Assembly: GCF_900111295.1 (NCBI RefSeq) | Contig: NZ_FOGT01000002.1 | Location: 186,001 to 250,000, forward strand | Length of the DNA: 64,000 bases | Source: Salipaludibacillus aurantiacus | GTDB lineage: Bacteria > Bacillota > Bacilli > Bacillales > Salisediminibacteriaceae | Reading direction: 5' to 3' | Part shown: piece by piece, positions 8,422 to 18,415 of the stretch | Layout of the letters: the number at the start of each line of letters is the position of its first letter | Position numbering within the stretch: position 1 is the first letter of the stretch | Program-made: the position numbers and the translations under genes | The notes under the pieces: generated by a model | Told to the model about the DNA's origin: nothing | The model's database searches: none | Seen by the model: only the letters and a program-made list of their open reading frames with translations

Positions 8422-8694
8422 TTTATTCCCTCCTCTTGTTATTCATAATATACCTAAAAAAACGTTGATTATGTTAAGCCATTTCCCTGTAAATTTTACT
8501 TAACTGGAGGACGTATAGCAAATATTACCTCAGGAAATTAAAACATGAGGCTGTGATAGAAGCGAGAGAGTGACCGTATTATAAAAACAACAGAATAATG
8601 ATTTAAGTATGGCGGGAACCAGCAGCCACCAGTGGAAGGAGCGTACTAGGAAATAATGTAAAAAGCGTTCACAATGAACTATCATGAAGAAAAA
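8422..8694. other. Intergenic region between ymfF and the GntR gene
   Basis: The gap between the two genes is 303 bp and contains no plausible gene on either strand. It holds the terminator of the GntR gene at one end and a possible sigma-A promoter for ymfF in the middle. In B. subtilis the exporter genes ymfD and ymfE lie here; I see no recognisable remnant of them. Confidence 0.6.
8578..8606 (-). promoter_or_regulatory. Candidate sigma-A promoter for ymfF-ymfH-ymfI
   Basis: Minus-strand TTAAAT, 17 bases, TATAAT. The -10 is perfect, the -35 matches poorly. It would give a 5' leader of roughly 150 bases before ymfF. Confidence 0.4.
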
Positions 8695-8726
8695 AAATCT
8701 TCAAGAGAGGGGGCTCTTGAAGATTT
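8695..8726 (-). terminator. Terminator after the GntR gene
   Basis: Perfect 13-base arms AAATCTTCAAGAG / CTCTTGAAGATTT with a six-base loop, followed on the minus strand by a long T-run. It overlaps the last two bases of the GntR stop codon. Confidence 0.9.
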
Positions 8727-9447
8727 AATACACTCTTTTTCTCAATACGTGAAATTTAAACTTATCCGCTCTGAAATAATTAATTGAATAAAGCACAGGC
8801 CGCTCCTGTTCATCGAAATGCATCTGTTTTAAAACCAGGAGGGCGGTTTCCGGTTCACAATCAAGTATTTCAGATATTCTTTCATGATAGCCGATTGGCT
8901 CTATTTGTGTCATAGCATACGCTATCGATATACCCGATTTCTCGAGCTGGTCAAAGATTGACTGTTCTTCATGGGACACATAGTCCGGCAAGCAGTTTTT
9001 AGGAATTTTATCCAGACAGTAAACGACCGGTTCGCTATCGGCTGTCCTGACACGTTCAATTACAATCATTTCCTGTAATTCCTCGTCCTGAAAACGCTTC
9101 TGGTCTTCGTCTGTTGGTTTCTCAATAGATGAAGATAAATAGTTCGTCCCCGGTTCTTTATTCCCCCGCTTTATCATATCTGTGACACTGAACAGTTCTT
9201 CTATGCCTGAAGAAAAAAGCGGTTTCGTGTTAATAAAGGTCCCTACCCCGTGCCTTCTTATGATTACACTTTCATCCTCAAGCATTCTCAGTGCTTCACG
9301 TAATGTCGCTCTGCTTACCCCGAGCTGTTTCGACAGCTGGAATTCAGAAGGCAGTCTTTCTCCTGCTTCGTAGACTCCCTGCTCAATATCTGATTTAATT
9401 TTATCAATGACTTGTAAATAAAGCGGCCGCTGATCCGATTTTATCAT
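8725..9447 (-). CDS. ymfC: GntR-family transcriptional regulator (HutC subfamily, YmfC)
   Basis: 240 residues. N-terminal winged helix-turn-helix of GntR type ([27 protein letters not shown], about residues 30-60; RRHGVGTFI wing), followed by a UTRA effector domain as in HutC-type regulators ([13 protein letters not shown], then I-F-D-Q-L-E-K-S-G). The position right after spoIIIE is that of B. subtilis ymfC. A perfect 18-bp palindrome sits 23 bp upstream of the start and is a likely autoregulatory operator. The B. subtilis target genes ymfD/ymfE are absent next to it here, so its regulon may be only itself or distant genes. ATG with GGGGGAG at five bases. Confidence 0.92.
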   Translation of the reverse strand: MIKSDQRPLYLQVIDKIKSDIEQGVYEAGERLPSEFQLSKQLGVSRATLREALRMLEDESVIIRRHGVGTFINTKPLFSSGIEELFSVTDMIKRGNKEPGTNYLSSSIEKPTDEDQKRFQDEELQEMIVIERVRTADSEPVVYCLDKIPKNCLPDYVSHEEQSIFDQLEKSGISIAYAMTQIEPIGYHERISEILDCEPETALLVLKQMHFDEQERPVLYSINYFRADKFKFHVLRKRVY

Positions 9448-9470
9448 CTAAACTCCCCCTGCAAAACAAG

Positions 9471-9488
9471 TTACTATAGCTATAGTAA
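9471..9488. promoter_or_regulatory. Perfect 18-bp palindrome, likely GntR operator
   Basis: TTACTATAGCTATAGTAA is its own reverse complement. It lies just upstream of the GntR gene's ribosome-binding site, where a dimeric HutC-type repressor binding its own promoter would be expected. The TATAG half-sites are -10-like, so binding could block RNA polymerase directly (inference). Confidence 0.7.
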
Positions 9489-9561
9489 ACATACCATGAA
9501 TTTAGTCGTCAGACTACGTTTTCTTAAACGTTTTCACCAATAAAATGAAATTGTCCTGTAT

Positions 9562-11943
9562 TTAAGACGATTCGTTCGTCAGCTGATCGTCTTCTTTACC
9601 AACTAAAACCTCACGCGGCTTGCTTCCTTCATAAGGCCCGACCACACCTCTTACTTCCATTTCGTCGATTAACCTGGCTGCCCGGGCATATCCGATACGA
9701 AATCTGCGCTGAAGCATAGATACTGAAGCCGTCTGCATTTCAGTAATTAACTGGACGGCATCGTAATAAAGGTCATCATCTACTTCACCGCTTACCGTAT
9801 CCTGCTCTCCTTCCTGAGGCATCATCTCTTCTGCGTATTGAGCCTTTTGCTGTTCCACACAGTGCATGACAATTCTCTCGACTTCTTCGTCAGATAAAAA
9901 TGCCCCTTGAATTCGTGTCGCCTTAGAGGCTCCGACAGGCATAAACAGCATATCTCCTTTACCTAACAGCTTTTCTGCTCCATTACCGTCCAAAATCGTT
10001 CTGGAATCAGTAGAACTGGATACCCCGAAGGCAATTCGTGAAGGGATATTCGCTTTGATTACTCCTGTAATGACATCTACAGACGGTCTCTGCGTAGCAA
10101 TGATCAGATGGATTCCCGCCGCACGGGCCATTTGCGCCAGTCTTGTGATTGCATCTTCCACTTCAGAAGAAGCAACCATCATTAAATCGGCCAATTCGTC
10201 TACGATTACGACAATAAACGGTAAAGGTGAGTAGGCTTCTGCTTCGTCTCTCTTCTCGTTTTCTTTTTTAATGTAACTGTTATAACCTTCTATATTCCGT
10301 GTACCTGAAGCCGCAAAAAGTTCGTAGCGGCGTTCCATTTCATTTACTACTTTTTTAAGCGCCTGTGCCGCTTTTTTAGGTTCAGTCACGACAGGCGACA
10401 ATAAATGCGGAATTCCGTTATACACATTAAGTTCCACCATTTTAGGGTCAATCATCATTAACTTCACTTCATGAGGTTTGCTTCTCATAAGGAGACTTAT
10501 AATGATGCCGTTAATACATACACTTTTCCCGCTGCCTGTTGCCCCGGCAACAAGCAAGTGGGGCATTTTATTAAGCTCCGCCACCACTGCCTCACCCGAT
10601 ATATCTCTGCCTAAAGCAATCGCCAGCTGGTTCTGTTTTTCTTTCATAACAGGTGAATCGAGTACTTCTCTTAAAGTCACCAGAGAAACTTCCTGGTTAG
10701 GTACTTCAATGCCGATAGCAGACTTGCCGGGAATTGGAGCTTCCATGCGGATATCCTTAGCAGCGAGAGCTAAAGCTAAATCGTCTGTCAGATTCACAAT
10801 CTTGCTTACTTTTACTCCTGTACTCGGATAAACTTCATATTTTGTAACTGAAGGTCCCAGATGCACTTTTGTCACTTTAGCGTCAACCCCGAAACTTTCC
10901 AGCGTCCTTTCAAGCTTTCTCGCATTTTTGGAAAGCATGGAATGTTCTTTAGACTGGCTGGCTTTAGCGGGATTTTGGAGCAGATCCATACCGGGCAGTT
11001 CATAATCTGCATTTTCTGTTTCGCTTACTACAAGGGAGGTTGTCTGCTGCTCCTCAGCTGGTTTTGTCTCTTTACTGTCCGGTTTTTCAGAAGGAGCGGC
11101 GTTAACCTTTTCTTTATCGTCTTTTTTGCTCTCTACAGGCGCCACATCAATATACTCTGCTTCTTCCTCACTGCTTTTATCGTACGCTGTCTTAGTAAAA
11201 TCATAAATGATCGGTTCATCTGGCGTCAGCTCACTCTCCTGAGGTGAACTTTCATTTAATGCCTGCCTATGTTTACGGGCTTCCTTTCTCTTTTCAGCCT
11301 GGTCTTTAGCATTCACAAACATTGACTTGACCGAATCCGCTGCTTTATCTTTAACCGCAACTGCGAGCGACACAGGGGCCCGAGTGTTGTTTCTCACAAA
11401 ATCAATAAATGATCTGCCGGTGATCAGCATCAGGGAGGCTATAATCAGCCCGATCGCAAACACCACAGTTCCCCCGGACGAGAACAGAACATGGCTGACA
11501 GAGTAGCCCACGGCACCGGTCATTCCCCCGCCAAGATCCTCTGTAACGGCTGTTCCCTGCAACTGCTGCCAGTATAAATCCCATGTATTTCTGATGACTG
11601 ACCGGTCGATAAATTCAACTCTCTCACCCAGTTCCCTGAATAACTGCACATGGCTTAACAGGGTTAAAGAAAAAATAAATAAATAAATGCCTATAAACCT
11701 TCTTGTCCACAGTGTGGGAAGCTTCCTTTTCAGCATGATATATAAAGAAAATATAAAAAGAGCCACAGTAAGAAGGATATGCCAGCTTCCTAAAAAGAAC
11801 CTGAACAGCTCAACGAGCCCTTCCCCTACTATCCCTAACCGGGCAAAAGTTACAATCGACACTATAAATAAAAACAGCCCTGTTAATTCATATGTTAACT
11901 GCGTCCGCCATTTTTTAGACTTTTTCCTTCGGGCTTTTGCCAT
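9562..11943 (-). CDS. spoIIIE: DNA translocase SpoIIIE/FtsK
   Basis: 793 residues, close to B. subtilis SpoIIIE. Four or so membrane segments in the first 180 residues, an acidic/charged linker (about 200-330), then the FtsK motor with Walker A GATGSGKS (about 464-472) and Walker B-like [12 protein letters not shown], and a C-terminal gamma winged-helix domain that reads chromosome polarity ([23 protein letters not shown]). It pumps the chromosome into the forespore and clears trapped DNA at the septum. The longest frame starts at 11982, but ATG at 11943 follows AGAGGTGG and gives the Lys/Arg-rich start MAKARRKK. Position next to ylzJ/tepA agrees with SpoIIIE rather than SftA. Confidence 0.95.
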   Translation of the reverse strand: MAKARRKKSKKWRTQLTYELTGLFLFIVSIVTFARLGIVGEGLVELFRFFLGSWHILLTVALFIFSLYIMLKRKLPTLWTRRFIGIYLFIFSLTLLSHVQLFRELGERVEFIDRSVIRNTWDLYWQQLQGTAVTEDLGGGMTGAVGYSVSHVLFSSGGTVVFAIGLIIASLMLITGRSFIDFVRNNTRAPVSLAVAVKDKAADSVKSMFVNAKDQAEKRKEARKHRQALNESSPQESELTPDEPIIYDFTKTAYDKSSEEEAEYIDVAPVESKKDDKEKVNAAPSEKPDSKETKPAEEQQTTSLVVSETENADYELPGMDLLQNPAKASQSKEHSMLSKNARKLERTLESFGVDAKVTKVHLGPSVTKYEVYPSTGVKVSKIVNLTDDLALALAAKDIRMEAPIPGKSAIGIEVPNQEVSLVTLREVLDSPVMKEKQNQLAIALGRDISGEAVVAELNKMPHLLVAGATGSGKSVCINGIIISLLMRSKPHEVKLMMIDPKMVELNVYNGIPHLLSPVVTEPKKAAQALKKVVNEMERRYELFAASGTRNIEGYNSYIKKENEKRDEAEAYSPLPFIVVIVDELADLMMVASSEVEDAITRLAQMARAAGIHLIIATQRPSVDVITGVIKANIPSRIAFGVSSSTDSRTILDGNGAEKLLGKGDMLFMPVGASKATRIQGAFLSDEEVERIVMHCVEQQKAQYAEEMMPQEGEQDTVSGEVDDDLYYDAVQLITEMQTASVSMLQRRFRIGYARAARLIDEMEVRGVVGPYEGSKPREVLVGKEDDQLTNESS

Positions 11944-11988
11944 AAAACCACCTCTAATCTCATTCTTATTCTCTATGTACATGGAAGA

Positions 11989-12010
11989 AGCAGCCGACGA
12001 GTCGGCTGCT
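11989..12010 (-). terminator. Possible terminator between ylzJ and spoIIIE
   Basis: Arms AGCAGCCGAC / GTCGGCTGCT with a two-base centre, followed by TTCTTCC on the minus strand. The stem is strong but the T-run is weak and the loop tight, so a partial terminator or processing site is equally likely. Confidence 0.45.
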
Positions 12011-12100
12011 GATCCGGTTTTTAACGAACGCTTGTTTCATTAATTATAGCATAGACTTAAGATTTATTACTAGAAGAGGATGAAATTAACACGGTTAATT

Positions 12101-12307
12101 TCAAGGTTTGAATTTTTGCCCGGGCGTGTACTTAGGATTCAGGTACATATTAGGGTCAGTCGCCAGCAGCCGGCAGATAATGTAATCTTCGCCGTTTTTT
12201 TCACACATTAGTTGACCCCCGGGGATTTCCAGCATTTCATAAGAAGTAAAATCCTGTTCTTCAGGAGGGAAAACGGTGTGTGAGCTTTGATAAGTGTATA
12301 AGATCAC
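12101..12307 (-). CDS. ylzJ: YlzJ-like small protein
   Basis: 68 residues (starts [19 protein letters not shown]), the YlzJ family found next to tepA in Bacillaceae; function unknown. Soluble, no signal peptide. GTG start overlapping the tepA TGA (GTGA), with GAGGAGG seven bases upstream, so translation is coupled to tepA. I recognise it by context and by the tyrosine/proline-rich N-terminus. Confidence 0.86.
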   Translation of the reverse strand: MILYTYQSSHTVFPPEEQDFTSYEMLEIPGGQLMCEKNGEDYIICRLLATDPNMYLNPKYTPGQKFKP

Positions 12308-13035
12308 TGCACAACCTCCTCTGGTTCATCCTTTTTGTTTTCGTCAATAAGCTCATTTAATTTTTTAATCGCTTGTCCTAATCCGCCCACTTCTTTAATA
12401 AGCCCCTTCTCAACTGCTTCAGCGCCGATCACATTTGTTCCAATGTCACGTGTAAGGTTGCCTTTTGAGAGCATAAGATCTTTTAATTCTTCTTCTGTTA
12501 TTGCGGAATGATTAACAACAAAACGGACGACACGGTCCTGCATTTTATCCAGATATTCAAAACTTTGCGGAACACCGATAACAAGACCTGTCAGTCTGAC
12601 AGGATGAATAGTCATGGTCGCACTTTCTGCAATAAACGAATAGGAACCCGATACGGCAATAGGAACACCGATTGAATGACCTCCTCCAAGAACAAGTGTA
12701 ACAGTCGGTTTAGACATGGAAGCGACCATTTCAGCCAGAGCCAGACCGGCTTCTACATCTCCCCCCACTGTATTGAGAATAAGAAGAAGGCCTTCAATAT
12801 TAGGATTTTGTTCTGCAGCTACGAGCTGGGGGATGACATGCTCATATTTAGTTGTTTTATTCTGGGGCGGCAGCTGCATATGCCCCTCTATTTGACCGAT
12901 GATTGTCAGTACGTGAATGTTGCTCGCTTCCATTTGGGGAACATTTGTCTGACCCAGCTGCTGAATTTTATCAAGTATTCCTCCGCTTTTATCCTGCTCA
13001 GGCGGTTTTTGAGGCTGTTCCTGATCGTACGTCAC
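12304..13035 (-). CDS. tepA: TepA, ClpP-like serine protease
   Basis: 243 residues of the ClpP/crotonase fold (YmfB). The region [18 protein letters not shown] is the ClpP oxyanion segment, and [16 protein letters not shown] carries the presumed nucleophile Ser; the following TIHPV supplies a His. The B. subtilis protein was first linked to protein translocation and later to spore outgrowth as a ClpP-like protease. Its N-terminus is Gln/Pro/Lys-rich and disordered-looking. GTG start with GGGAGGAG six bases upstream. Coupled to ylzJ through a 4-bp overlap; follows rnjB after a strong terminator. Confidence 0.92.
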   Translation of the reverse strand: MTYDQEQPQKPPEQDKSGGILDKIQQLGQTNVPQMEASNIHVLTIIGQIEGHMQLPPQNKTTKYEHVIPQLVAAEQNPNIEGLLLILNTVGGDVEAGLALAEMVASMSKPTVTLVLGGGHSIGVPIAVSGSYSFIAESATMTIHPVRLTGLVIGVPQSFEYLDKMQDRVVRFVVNHSAITEEELKDLMLSKGNLTRDIGTNVIGAEAVEKGLIKEVGGLGQAIKKLNELIDENKKDEPEEVVQ

Positions 13036-13130
13036 GTTTATCTCCTCCCTTTTCTGTTAGTATGTTAGAGAATTTGCGCTTTCATACAAAAAAAGCCTGG
13101 ACTTCCTGACTGGCAGAAGAAAAACAAAAA

Positions 13131-13163
13131 GCCTTATCAGCCTGTCCACCAGGCTGATAAGGC
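13131..13163 (-). terminator. Terminator after rnjB
   Basis: Long perfect hairpin, GCCTTATCAGCCTGG paired with its complement around a three-base loop, followed by TTTTTT on the minus strand, 16 bp after the rnjB stop. Confidence 0.93.
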
Positions 13164-13179
13164 AAAAAATGGTTATTTT

Positions 13180-14850
13180 TTAAGCTTCCATAATAATCGG
13201 CATAATCATAGGACGACGTTTTGTTTTTTCATATAAGAATCGGCTTAACTGGTCGCGTACCTGGCTTTTCATTTGGGACCATTCGGTCTGCTTTTGTTCC
13301 ATCGACTGATGGAGGGTATCAGTGACCAATTTTTCAGCCTGTTTAATGAGCGCTTCAGATTCCCTCACATATACGAAACCTCTGGAAATAATATCCGGCC
13401 CGGAGAGGATTTCACTATGCTTTTTATTTAACGTAACTACGACTACTAGTATCCCGTCTTTTGAAAGTAAACGTCTGTCTCTTAAAACAATGTTTCCGAC
13501 ATCTCCTACACCAAGCCCGTCTATTAGCACATGGCCTGAAGGCATTTTATTGGCTCTTTTTCCTTTACGCTTTGTAAACTCAGCCACTTCACCTTTTTCC
13601 AGCAGAAAAATCTTACTGTCATCAATTCCGACGGACCTTGCCAGATGCCTGTGGGCATACTGCATGCGGAATTCCCCGCTCATTGGAATAAAATGCTGGG
13701 GTTTTACGAGATTAAGCATCAATTTTAATTCTTCCTGGCTGGCATGGCCAGATACGTGTATCTTTTTCGTTTTTCCATAAATGACATTTGCACCTGTTCT
13801 GGAAAGCAAGTCCACCATTTGAGACACGGCTTTTTCATTGCCGGGGTTCGGCATAGCCGCGATGAGAATCCTGTCATGTTTTTCGATTTTGACCAGCGGA
13901 TGGGAACCTTTTGCCATTTTAGCCAGACAGCTCATCGGCTCACCCTGGCTTCCGGTTGTTAACACAACTAATTGATCCCGGCCGTATTTTTTTATATCTT
14001 CTTTAGGAATAAGCACGTGGTTATTGTCAAGTAAATAACCCAATTCCAATGCAATCGAGACAGCTCTTTCAATATCCTTTCCTACTATAGCTACTTTTCT
14101 TTCCTCATTCTCAGCTGCATTAAGTACTTGCTGAATCCTGTGAATATGAGTTGAATAAACCGTGACAATTATGCAGGCATCCGCTTCGTGAAAAGCATCT
14201 TTCACACCTTCTGCTACAATCGAATCCGACGGTGTATTTCCAGGAATTTCTGCATTATGGCTGTCTGAAAGGAGACATAAAACACCTTTGTCCCCAATTT
14301 CTGTCAGTTTTCCCATTTCTGTCGGCCGCCCATCCACTGGGTTCTGATCAAATTTAAAGTCCCCTGTGTACACAATAGGCCCCTGTGATGTATGAATAAT
14401 TACACCAAGCGAGTCAGGAATACTGTGGTTTGTAGCAAAGAAACTTATAGGTGTTTTTCCAACTTTAACTTTAGAGTCAGAATGGATTTCTTTTAATTCA
14501 GGTTTCTTTTTAACTTTGACTTCTTTAAACTTATCCCTTACTAATGCCAGAGTAAATTTAGTCCCGTAAACCGGAACGTTTAAATCCCTTAAAATATAAG
14601 GCACAGCCCCAATATGATCTTCATGGCCGTGGGTTAATACAATTCCTTTTACCCGGTCTTTGTTTTCCACAAGGTAAGTGATATCAGGAATGACGATATC
14701 TACCCCTAACATATCATCTTCAGGGTGCATACATCCGGCATCTATAATTAAAATGTCTTCGTCCAGTTCAAGAACGTACATATTTTTCCCTATTTCATCG
14801 AGTCCTCCAAGGGCAAATATGCGTATTTTTTCAGTTTGTTGATTCGACAA
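13180..14850 (-). CDS. rnjB: Ribonuclease J (RnjB/YmfA position)
   Basis: 556 residues. Metallo-beta-lactamase/beta-CASP nuclease for 5'-to-3' decay and endonucleolytic processing of RNA. The zinc motif HGHEDH is intact at residues 74-79, a conserved GEF/H-rich segment (MSGEFRMQYAHR) and the C-terminal domain are present, so it should be active. Assigned as RNase J2 because it follows dapA as ymfA (rnjB) does in B. subtilis; paralogue identity is from context. Starts with TTG (MSNQQTEK) preceded by AGGAGG at eight bases. RNase J1/J2 act as a complex with RNase Y in related bacteria. Confidence 0.93.
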   Translation of the reverse strand: MSNQQTEKIRIFALGGLDEIGKNMYVLELDEDILIIDAGCMHPEDDMLGVDIVIPDITYLVENKDRVKGIVLTHGHEDHIGAVPYILRDLNVPVYGTKFTLALVRDKFKEVKVKKKPELKEIHSDSKVKVGKTPISFFATNHSIPDSLGVIIHTSQGPIVYTGDFKFDQNPVDGRPTEMGKLTEIGDKGVLCLLSDSHNAEIPGNTPSDSIVAEGVKDAFHEADACIIVTVYSTHIHRIQQVLNAAENEERKVAIVGKDIERAVSIALELGYLLDNNHVLIPKEDIKKYGRDQLVVLTTGSQGEPMSCLAKMAKGSHPLVKIEKHDRILIAAMPNPGNEKAVSQMVDLLSRTGANVIYGKTKKIHVSGHASQEELKLMLNLVKPQHFIPMSGEFRMQYAHRHLARSVGIDDSKIFLLEKGEVAEFTKRKGKRANKMPSGHVLIDGLGVGDVGNIVLRDRRLLSKDGILVVVVTLNKKHSEILSGPDIISRGFVYVRESEALIKQAEKLVTDTLHQSMEQKQTEWSQMKSQVRDQLSRFLYEKTKRRPMIMPIIMEA

Positions 14851-14964
14851 TGGTAAATCCTCCTAAAATATTCTATTTCGATCAGACCTCTGTTCATTAG
14901 TATAACTTATTATTGTTTTTAACTACAAGTCACAAAAGCGCCAGGCAGTTTTTACGTTAGAAAA

Positions 14965-14993
14965 AAAGCCGTATGCCCTAAGCATACAGCTTT
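14965..14993 (-). terminator. Terminator after dapA
   Basis: Arms AAAGCTGTATGC / GCATACGGCTTT (one G-U pair) around a five-base loop, followed by a T-run on the minus strand, nine bases after the dapA stop. Confidence 0.88.
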
Positions 14994-15001
14994 TGTTTGC
15001 G

Positions 15002-15865
15002 TTAAGCTAAAGCGTTATTAAGCACCGAGCGTTCCTCTGGAGTAAGCGGGATCAGCGGAAGCCGGACGCCGCCCACATCAAGGCCTTTAATTTGTAAAGC
15101 TGTTTTGACAGGTGAAGGATTTGGGGCAATAAACATGCTTTTCATAATTGGCAGCAAGCTCTGGTGAATGGAGGAAGCTGTTTTAATATCTCCCTTTTTC
15201 AGTGCCTGAACCATTTTCTGCATATCTTTACCTATGACATGGCTTGAAACGGAAACCACTCCGTCACCGCCGATCGCCATGAATGGAAGAGTCAGGCTGT
15301 CATCCCCGCTGAAAACCTGAAAATCATCGGGTGTACTGGTAATAATTTCCGTCACCTGATCCAGATCCCCGCTTGCTTCTTTTATTGAAGTGATATTAGG
15401 AATTTTCGAAAGAGCAATGACTGTCTCCGGCAGAATATTAACTACACAACGGCCCGGAATGTTATAAAGCATAACAGGGAGAGACGTTTTTTCAGCTATG
15501 GTTTTAAAATGCTCGTATATCCCTCTCTGGGAAGGTTTATTATAATACGGAGTTACAAGCATGATGCCGTCAACTCCGGACTTTTCAGCTTTAACCGTCA
15601 ATTCCGCAGTCGCGTACGTATCATTCATCCCGGTCCCTGCAATGACAGGAATTCTACCGGCTGCAGCTTTGACTGAGTGTTCATATAAAGCTGATTTTTC
15701 TTCCATGCTTAATGTTGCCGATTCACCGGTGGTTCCTCCTACTACAACCCCTTCAGTTCCGTTGTCAATCAGGTAATCCATCAGTCTGTTTATTTTTTGA
15801 AAATCAATATTCCCTTTGGAATCAAAAGGGGTTACCATGGCTGTTAAAACATTACCCAATGCCAT
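15002..15865 (-). CDS. dapA: 4-hydroxy-tetrahydrodipicolinate synthase
   Basis: 287 residues, standard length for DapA. It condenses aspartate semialdehyde with pyruvate, the branch step to lysine, meso-diaminopimelate and, in the mother cell, dipicolinate. TIM-barrel motifs seen: GGTTGESATL substrate loop, Tyr134 in YNIPGRC and Schiff-base Lys162 in SIKEASGD. Last gene of the asd-dapG-dapA group, 118 bp after dapG across an inverted repeat. ATG with GGAGAG upstream. A terminator follows directly. Confidence 0.97.
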   Translation of the reverse strand: MALGNVLTAMVTPFDSKGNIDFQKINRLMDYLIDNGTEGVVVGGTTGESATLSMEEKSALYEHSVKAAAGRIPVIAGTGMNDTYATAELTVKAEKSGVDGIMLVTPYYNKPSQRGIYEHFKTIAEKTSLPVMLYNIPGRCVVNILPETVIALSKIPNITSIKEASGDLDQVTEIITSTPDDFQVFSGDDSLTLPFMAIGGDGVVSVSSHVIGKDMQKMVQALKKGDIKTASSIHQSLLPIMKSMFIAPNPSPVKTALQIKGLDVGGVRLPLIPLTPEERSVLNNALA

Positions 15866-15913
15866 AACCTTCCACTCTCCTTATACTTCTTTTTCTTATG
15901 GAGCTTTACTGCT

Positions 15914-15970
15914 GATATTCCCTCATCGCATCGCTCTTACAGGAGGAGTGACGCCTATTCCGGGAATATC
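15914..15970 (-). repeat. Inverted repeat in the dapG-dapA gap
   Basis: Nine-base perfect arms GATATTCCC / GGGAATATC separated by 39 bases, within the 118-bp gap. On the minus-strand RNA this would form a closing stem with a structured interior. No T-run follows, so it does not look like a simple terminator. Confidence 0.5.
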
Positions 15971-15983
15971 ATTTTTATCTATT

Positions 15984-17204
15984 TTAACAAAGGTTTTCTT
16001 TTAAAAACTTTTCATGAAGAGCATTGACTGCCTCAACCATATCCTCTTCTTTAACTAATACCCATATAGTGGTATGTGAATCAGCCGATTGCAGTATTTG
16101 GATGTGGCGATCAGTTAAAGCTTCTACAATCTTTGAGGTTATCCCGGGGACGCCTGTCATACCTGCTCCTACAGCAGATACTTTCGCACAATTTCTTAAT
16201 ATTTCAGGATTAAAATTCATTTCTTTTAATAGTGCTTCTGCCTTATCGGTCAAGTGATCAGGAACAGTATAAACCACTCCAAAAGGGTTAATATTTATGA
16301 AATCGACTGATATTCCGGCATTAGCCATTGTCTTAAACACTTTAGCCTGCAGGTCATATTCCCCTTCGTCTGCAAACACTTTTATTTGCGAGACATCTTT
16401 TACGTGGGCGATTCCCGTGATCAGGCGTTCATCCAAATCTTTTCCAAGAACGGACGAGGTCGTGCTTGTAATTAATGTGCCTGCTCCCCCGTCTGCCACC
16501 GATCTGATCCTTATCGGAACTTTAGCCTGCATAGCCACTTCGACTGCCCGGGGATGAATGACTTTAGCTCCCTGGTAAGCCAGATTGCATATTTCATTGT
16601 AAGTGACTACATTAATCGGCTGAGCGTCTTTTACAATTCTCGGGTCGGCCGTCATAACACCGGCTACATCTGTAAAAATATCCACCGCTTCTGCCTGCAG
16701 CGCCGCACCTAAAGCAGTAGCTGACGTATCTGAACCTCCGCGGCCAAGTGTGGCAGTTGTTCCTTTGGCTGTTTCCCCCTGAAACCCGGTGACAACCACG
16801 GCGTCATAAGTCTCAAGGGCAGAAAGAACCCCATCTACCTTCATTTCGGTAATTTTTGCATTCGTATAATCTTCAGTCGTCCGGAATCCTGCCTGGGCAC
16901 CTGTCATCGCCAGTGCCTTTACTCCTTTTTGCTGAAGAATAGATGAGAAGACGACTGACGAAATCGTTTCTCCACACGACAACAGCAAATCCTGCTCGCG
17001 ATTAGAAACCGAAGGGGTGACCCCTCCGATTAAACTAAGCAGTGTATCTGTGGCGTATGGATCCCCGGCTCTTCCCATGGCAGAAACAACTATGACCGTT
17101 TTATATCCTTGCCGCAGCGCTTCCAGCACGTGCTGGGAAGATCTCTCACGCATTTCTGCTGTTTTTAAAGATGTTCCGCCAAATTTCTGGACTAAAATCT
17201 TCAT
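15984..17204 (-). CDS. dapG: Aspartokinase I (DapG type)
   Basis: 406 residues. Phosphorylates aspartate, first step of the lysine/DAP/methionine/threonine family. N-terminal kinase signature VQKFGGTSL, GRGGSDTSA active-site loop, then two ACT domains (about 265-405) typical of the alpha/beta-overlapping aspartokinases. In B. subtilis the enzyme in this operon is the meso-diaminopimelate-inhibited isozyme that supplies cell wall and spores; assignment to DapG rather than LysC is from context. ATG with GAGGG-type site upstream, 31 bp after asd. Confidence 0.95.
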   Translation of the reverse strand: MKILVQKFGGTSLKTAEMRERSSQHVLEALRQGYKTVIVVSAMGRAGDPYATDTLLSLIGGVTPSVSNREQDLLLSCGETISSVVFSSILQQKGVKALAMTGAQAGFRTTEDYTNAKITEMKVDGVLSALETYDAVVVTGFQGETAKGTTATLGRGGSDTSATALGAALQAEAVDIFTDVAGVMTADPRIVKDAQPINVVTYNEICNLAYQGAKVIHPRAVEVAMQAKVPIRIRSVADGGAGTLITSTTSSVLGKDLDERLITGIAHVKDVSQIKVFADEGEYDLQAKVFKTMANAGISVDFININPFGVVYTVPDHLTDKAEALLKEMNFNPEILRNCAKVSAVGAGMTGVPGITSKIVEALTDRHIQILQSADSHTTIWVLVKEEDMVEAVNALHEKFLKENLC

Positions 17205-17235
17205 ATCTTTATCCCTCTGTCTACGATTAATAAAT

Positions 17236-18282
17236 TTATTTTAGTAAACCTAATTTAATTAAAGAGAAAGCAATTTGCACGGAGTTAAGCGCCGCACCTT
17301 TTAATAGGTTATCAGCAACGACCCACAGGTGAAACCCATTTTCCCGATCTAGATCCTGACGGATTCTTCCTACAAAAATATCATCTTTCCCTTTACATTC
17401 GGAAGCTAGCGGATAAACCTGGTTAGCTGGATCATCTTCTAGTGTCACACCTGGCGCTTCTTTCATTAAATTGCGTACCCCTTCTACATCCAGGCCGTCT
17501 TTCTCTACTTCAATATACACAGATTCAGAGTGTCCTGTTTCTACTGGCAGACGCACGCAAGTAGCCGCTACTTCAAGTGACTCATCATTCATTATTTTTT
17601 TCGTTTCGTTAATCATTTTCATTTCCTCAAAAGTGTAGCCGTTGTCCTGAAAGACATCAATTTGAGGAACAGCATTGAATGCGATTTGGAAATGCTTCTT
17701 ATCTCCTGACACAGGAAGTACTTCAGGATTAATTTCCTCCCCGTCCATGATTTGGCGGGACTGCTCATACATTTCATCAATTGCCGCTGCGCCTGCGCCT
17801 GAAACAGCCTGGTATGTAGATACGACTATTCGTTTCAATCCATGTGATTTTCGCAGAGGTTCGAGTGCTGCTACCATCTGAATCGTTGAGCAGTTAGGAT
17901 TGCTGATAATTCCGTTATGATTTTTAAGGTGGTCTTCATTTACTTCCGGAACGACGAGCGGAACGTCTTTATCCATACGGAATGCGCTCGTATTATCTAC
18001 GACAATTGCGCCTCTTTTTACTGCTTCAGGAGCGAGCGCTTTTGAAACAGAGCCGCCAGCACTGAATAAAGCTAACTGAATGCCTTCAAATGATTCAGGC
18101 TTGGCCTCCTGTACAGTCAGTTCTTCTCCCTTAAAGTTAATTTTTTTACCTGCTGATCTTTTTGAAGAAAGAAGAGTTAAAGATGCAATTGGAAAATCCA
18201 TTCGGTCCAGGGTGTTAAGCATCTGTTCACCTACCGCCCCTGTCGCTCCTAATACTGCTACATGATAACCTTGTTGTGTCAT
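17236..18282 (-). CDS. asd: Aspartate-semialdehyde dehydrogenase
   Basis: 348 residues. NADPH-dependent reduction of aspartyl phosphate to aspartate semialdehyde. GATGAVGEQ nucleotide loop at the N-terminus, catalytic Cys131 in SNPNCSTIQ, and the FNAVPQID and GHSESV segments carrying the catalytic Gln/His region are seen. Substrate provider for the adjacent dapA and, through it, for spoVFA/B. ATG with AAAGGGGA upstream. A 228-bp gap containing a hairpin and a candidate promoter separates it from spoVFB, so it can probably be transcribed apart from the sporulation genes. Confidence 0.97.
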   Translation of the reverse strand: MTQQGYHVAVLGATGAVGEQMLNTLDRMDFPIASLTLLSSKRSAGKKINFKGEELTVQEAKPESFEGIQLALFSAGGSVSKALAPEAVKRGAIVVDNTSAFRMDKDVPLVVPEVNEDHLKNHNGIISNPNCSTIQMVAALEPLRKSHGLKRIVVSTYQAVSGAGAAAIDEMYEQSRQIMDGEEINPEVLPVSGDKKHFQIAFNAVPQIDVFQDNGYTFEEMKMINETKKIMNDESLEVAATCVRLPVETGHSESVYIEVEKDGLDVEGVRNLMKEAPGVTLEDDPANQVYPLASECKGKDDIFVGRIRQDLDRENGFHLWVVADNLLKGAALNSVQIAFSLIKLGLLK

Positions 18283-18415
18283 TATTTTAATCCCCTTTCA
18301 AAATTTTAGAAAAGCTTACCGTAAAATCCGGCTGACTGATAAATTTTTTCTTATACTATTATTCTTTTAAAAAATATGAACTTTCCCAGCGTATAAGAAA
18401 ATGCCTTCTTATATA

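Noticed and set aside
12676-13109. Plus-strand frames over tepA
   Set aside because: Shadow frames; the minus-strand gene has a good ribosome-binding site and ClpP motifs.
13322-13780. 152-codon plus-strand frame opposite rnjB
   Set aside because: Covers only rnjB coding sequence; biased composition and no family resemblance.
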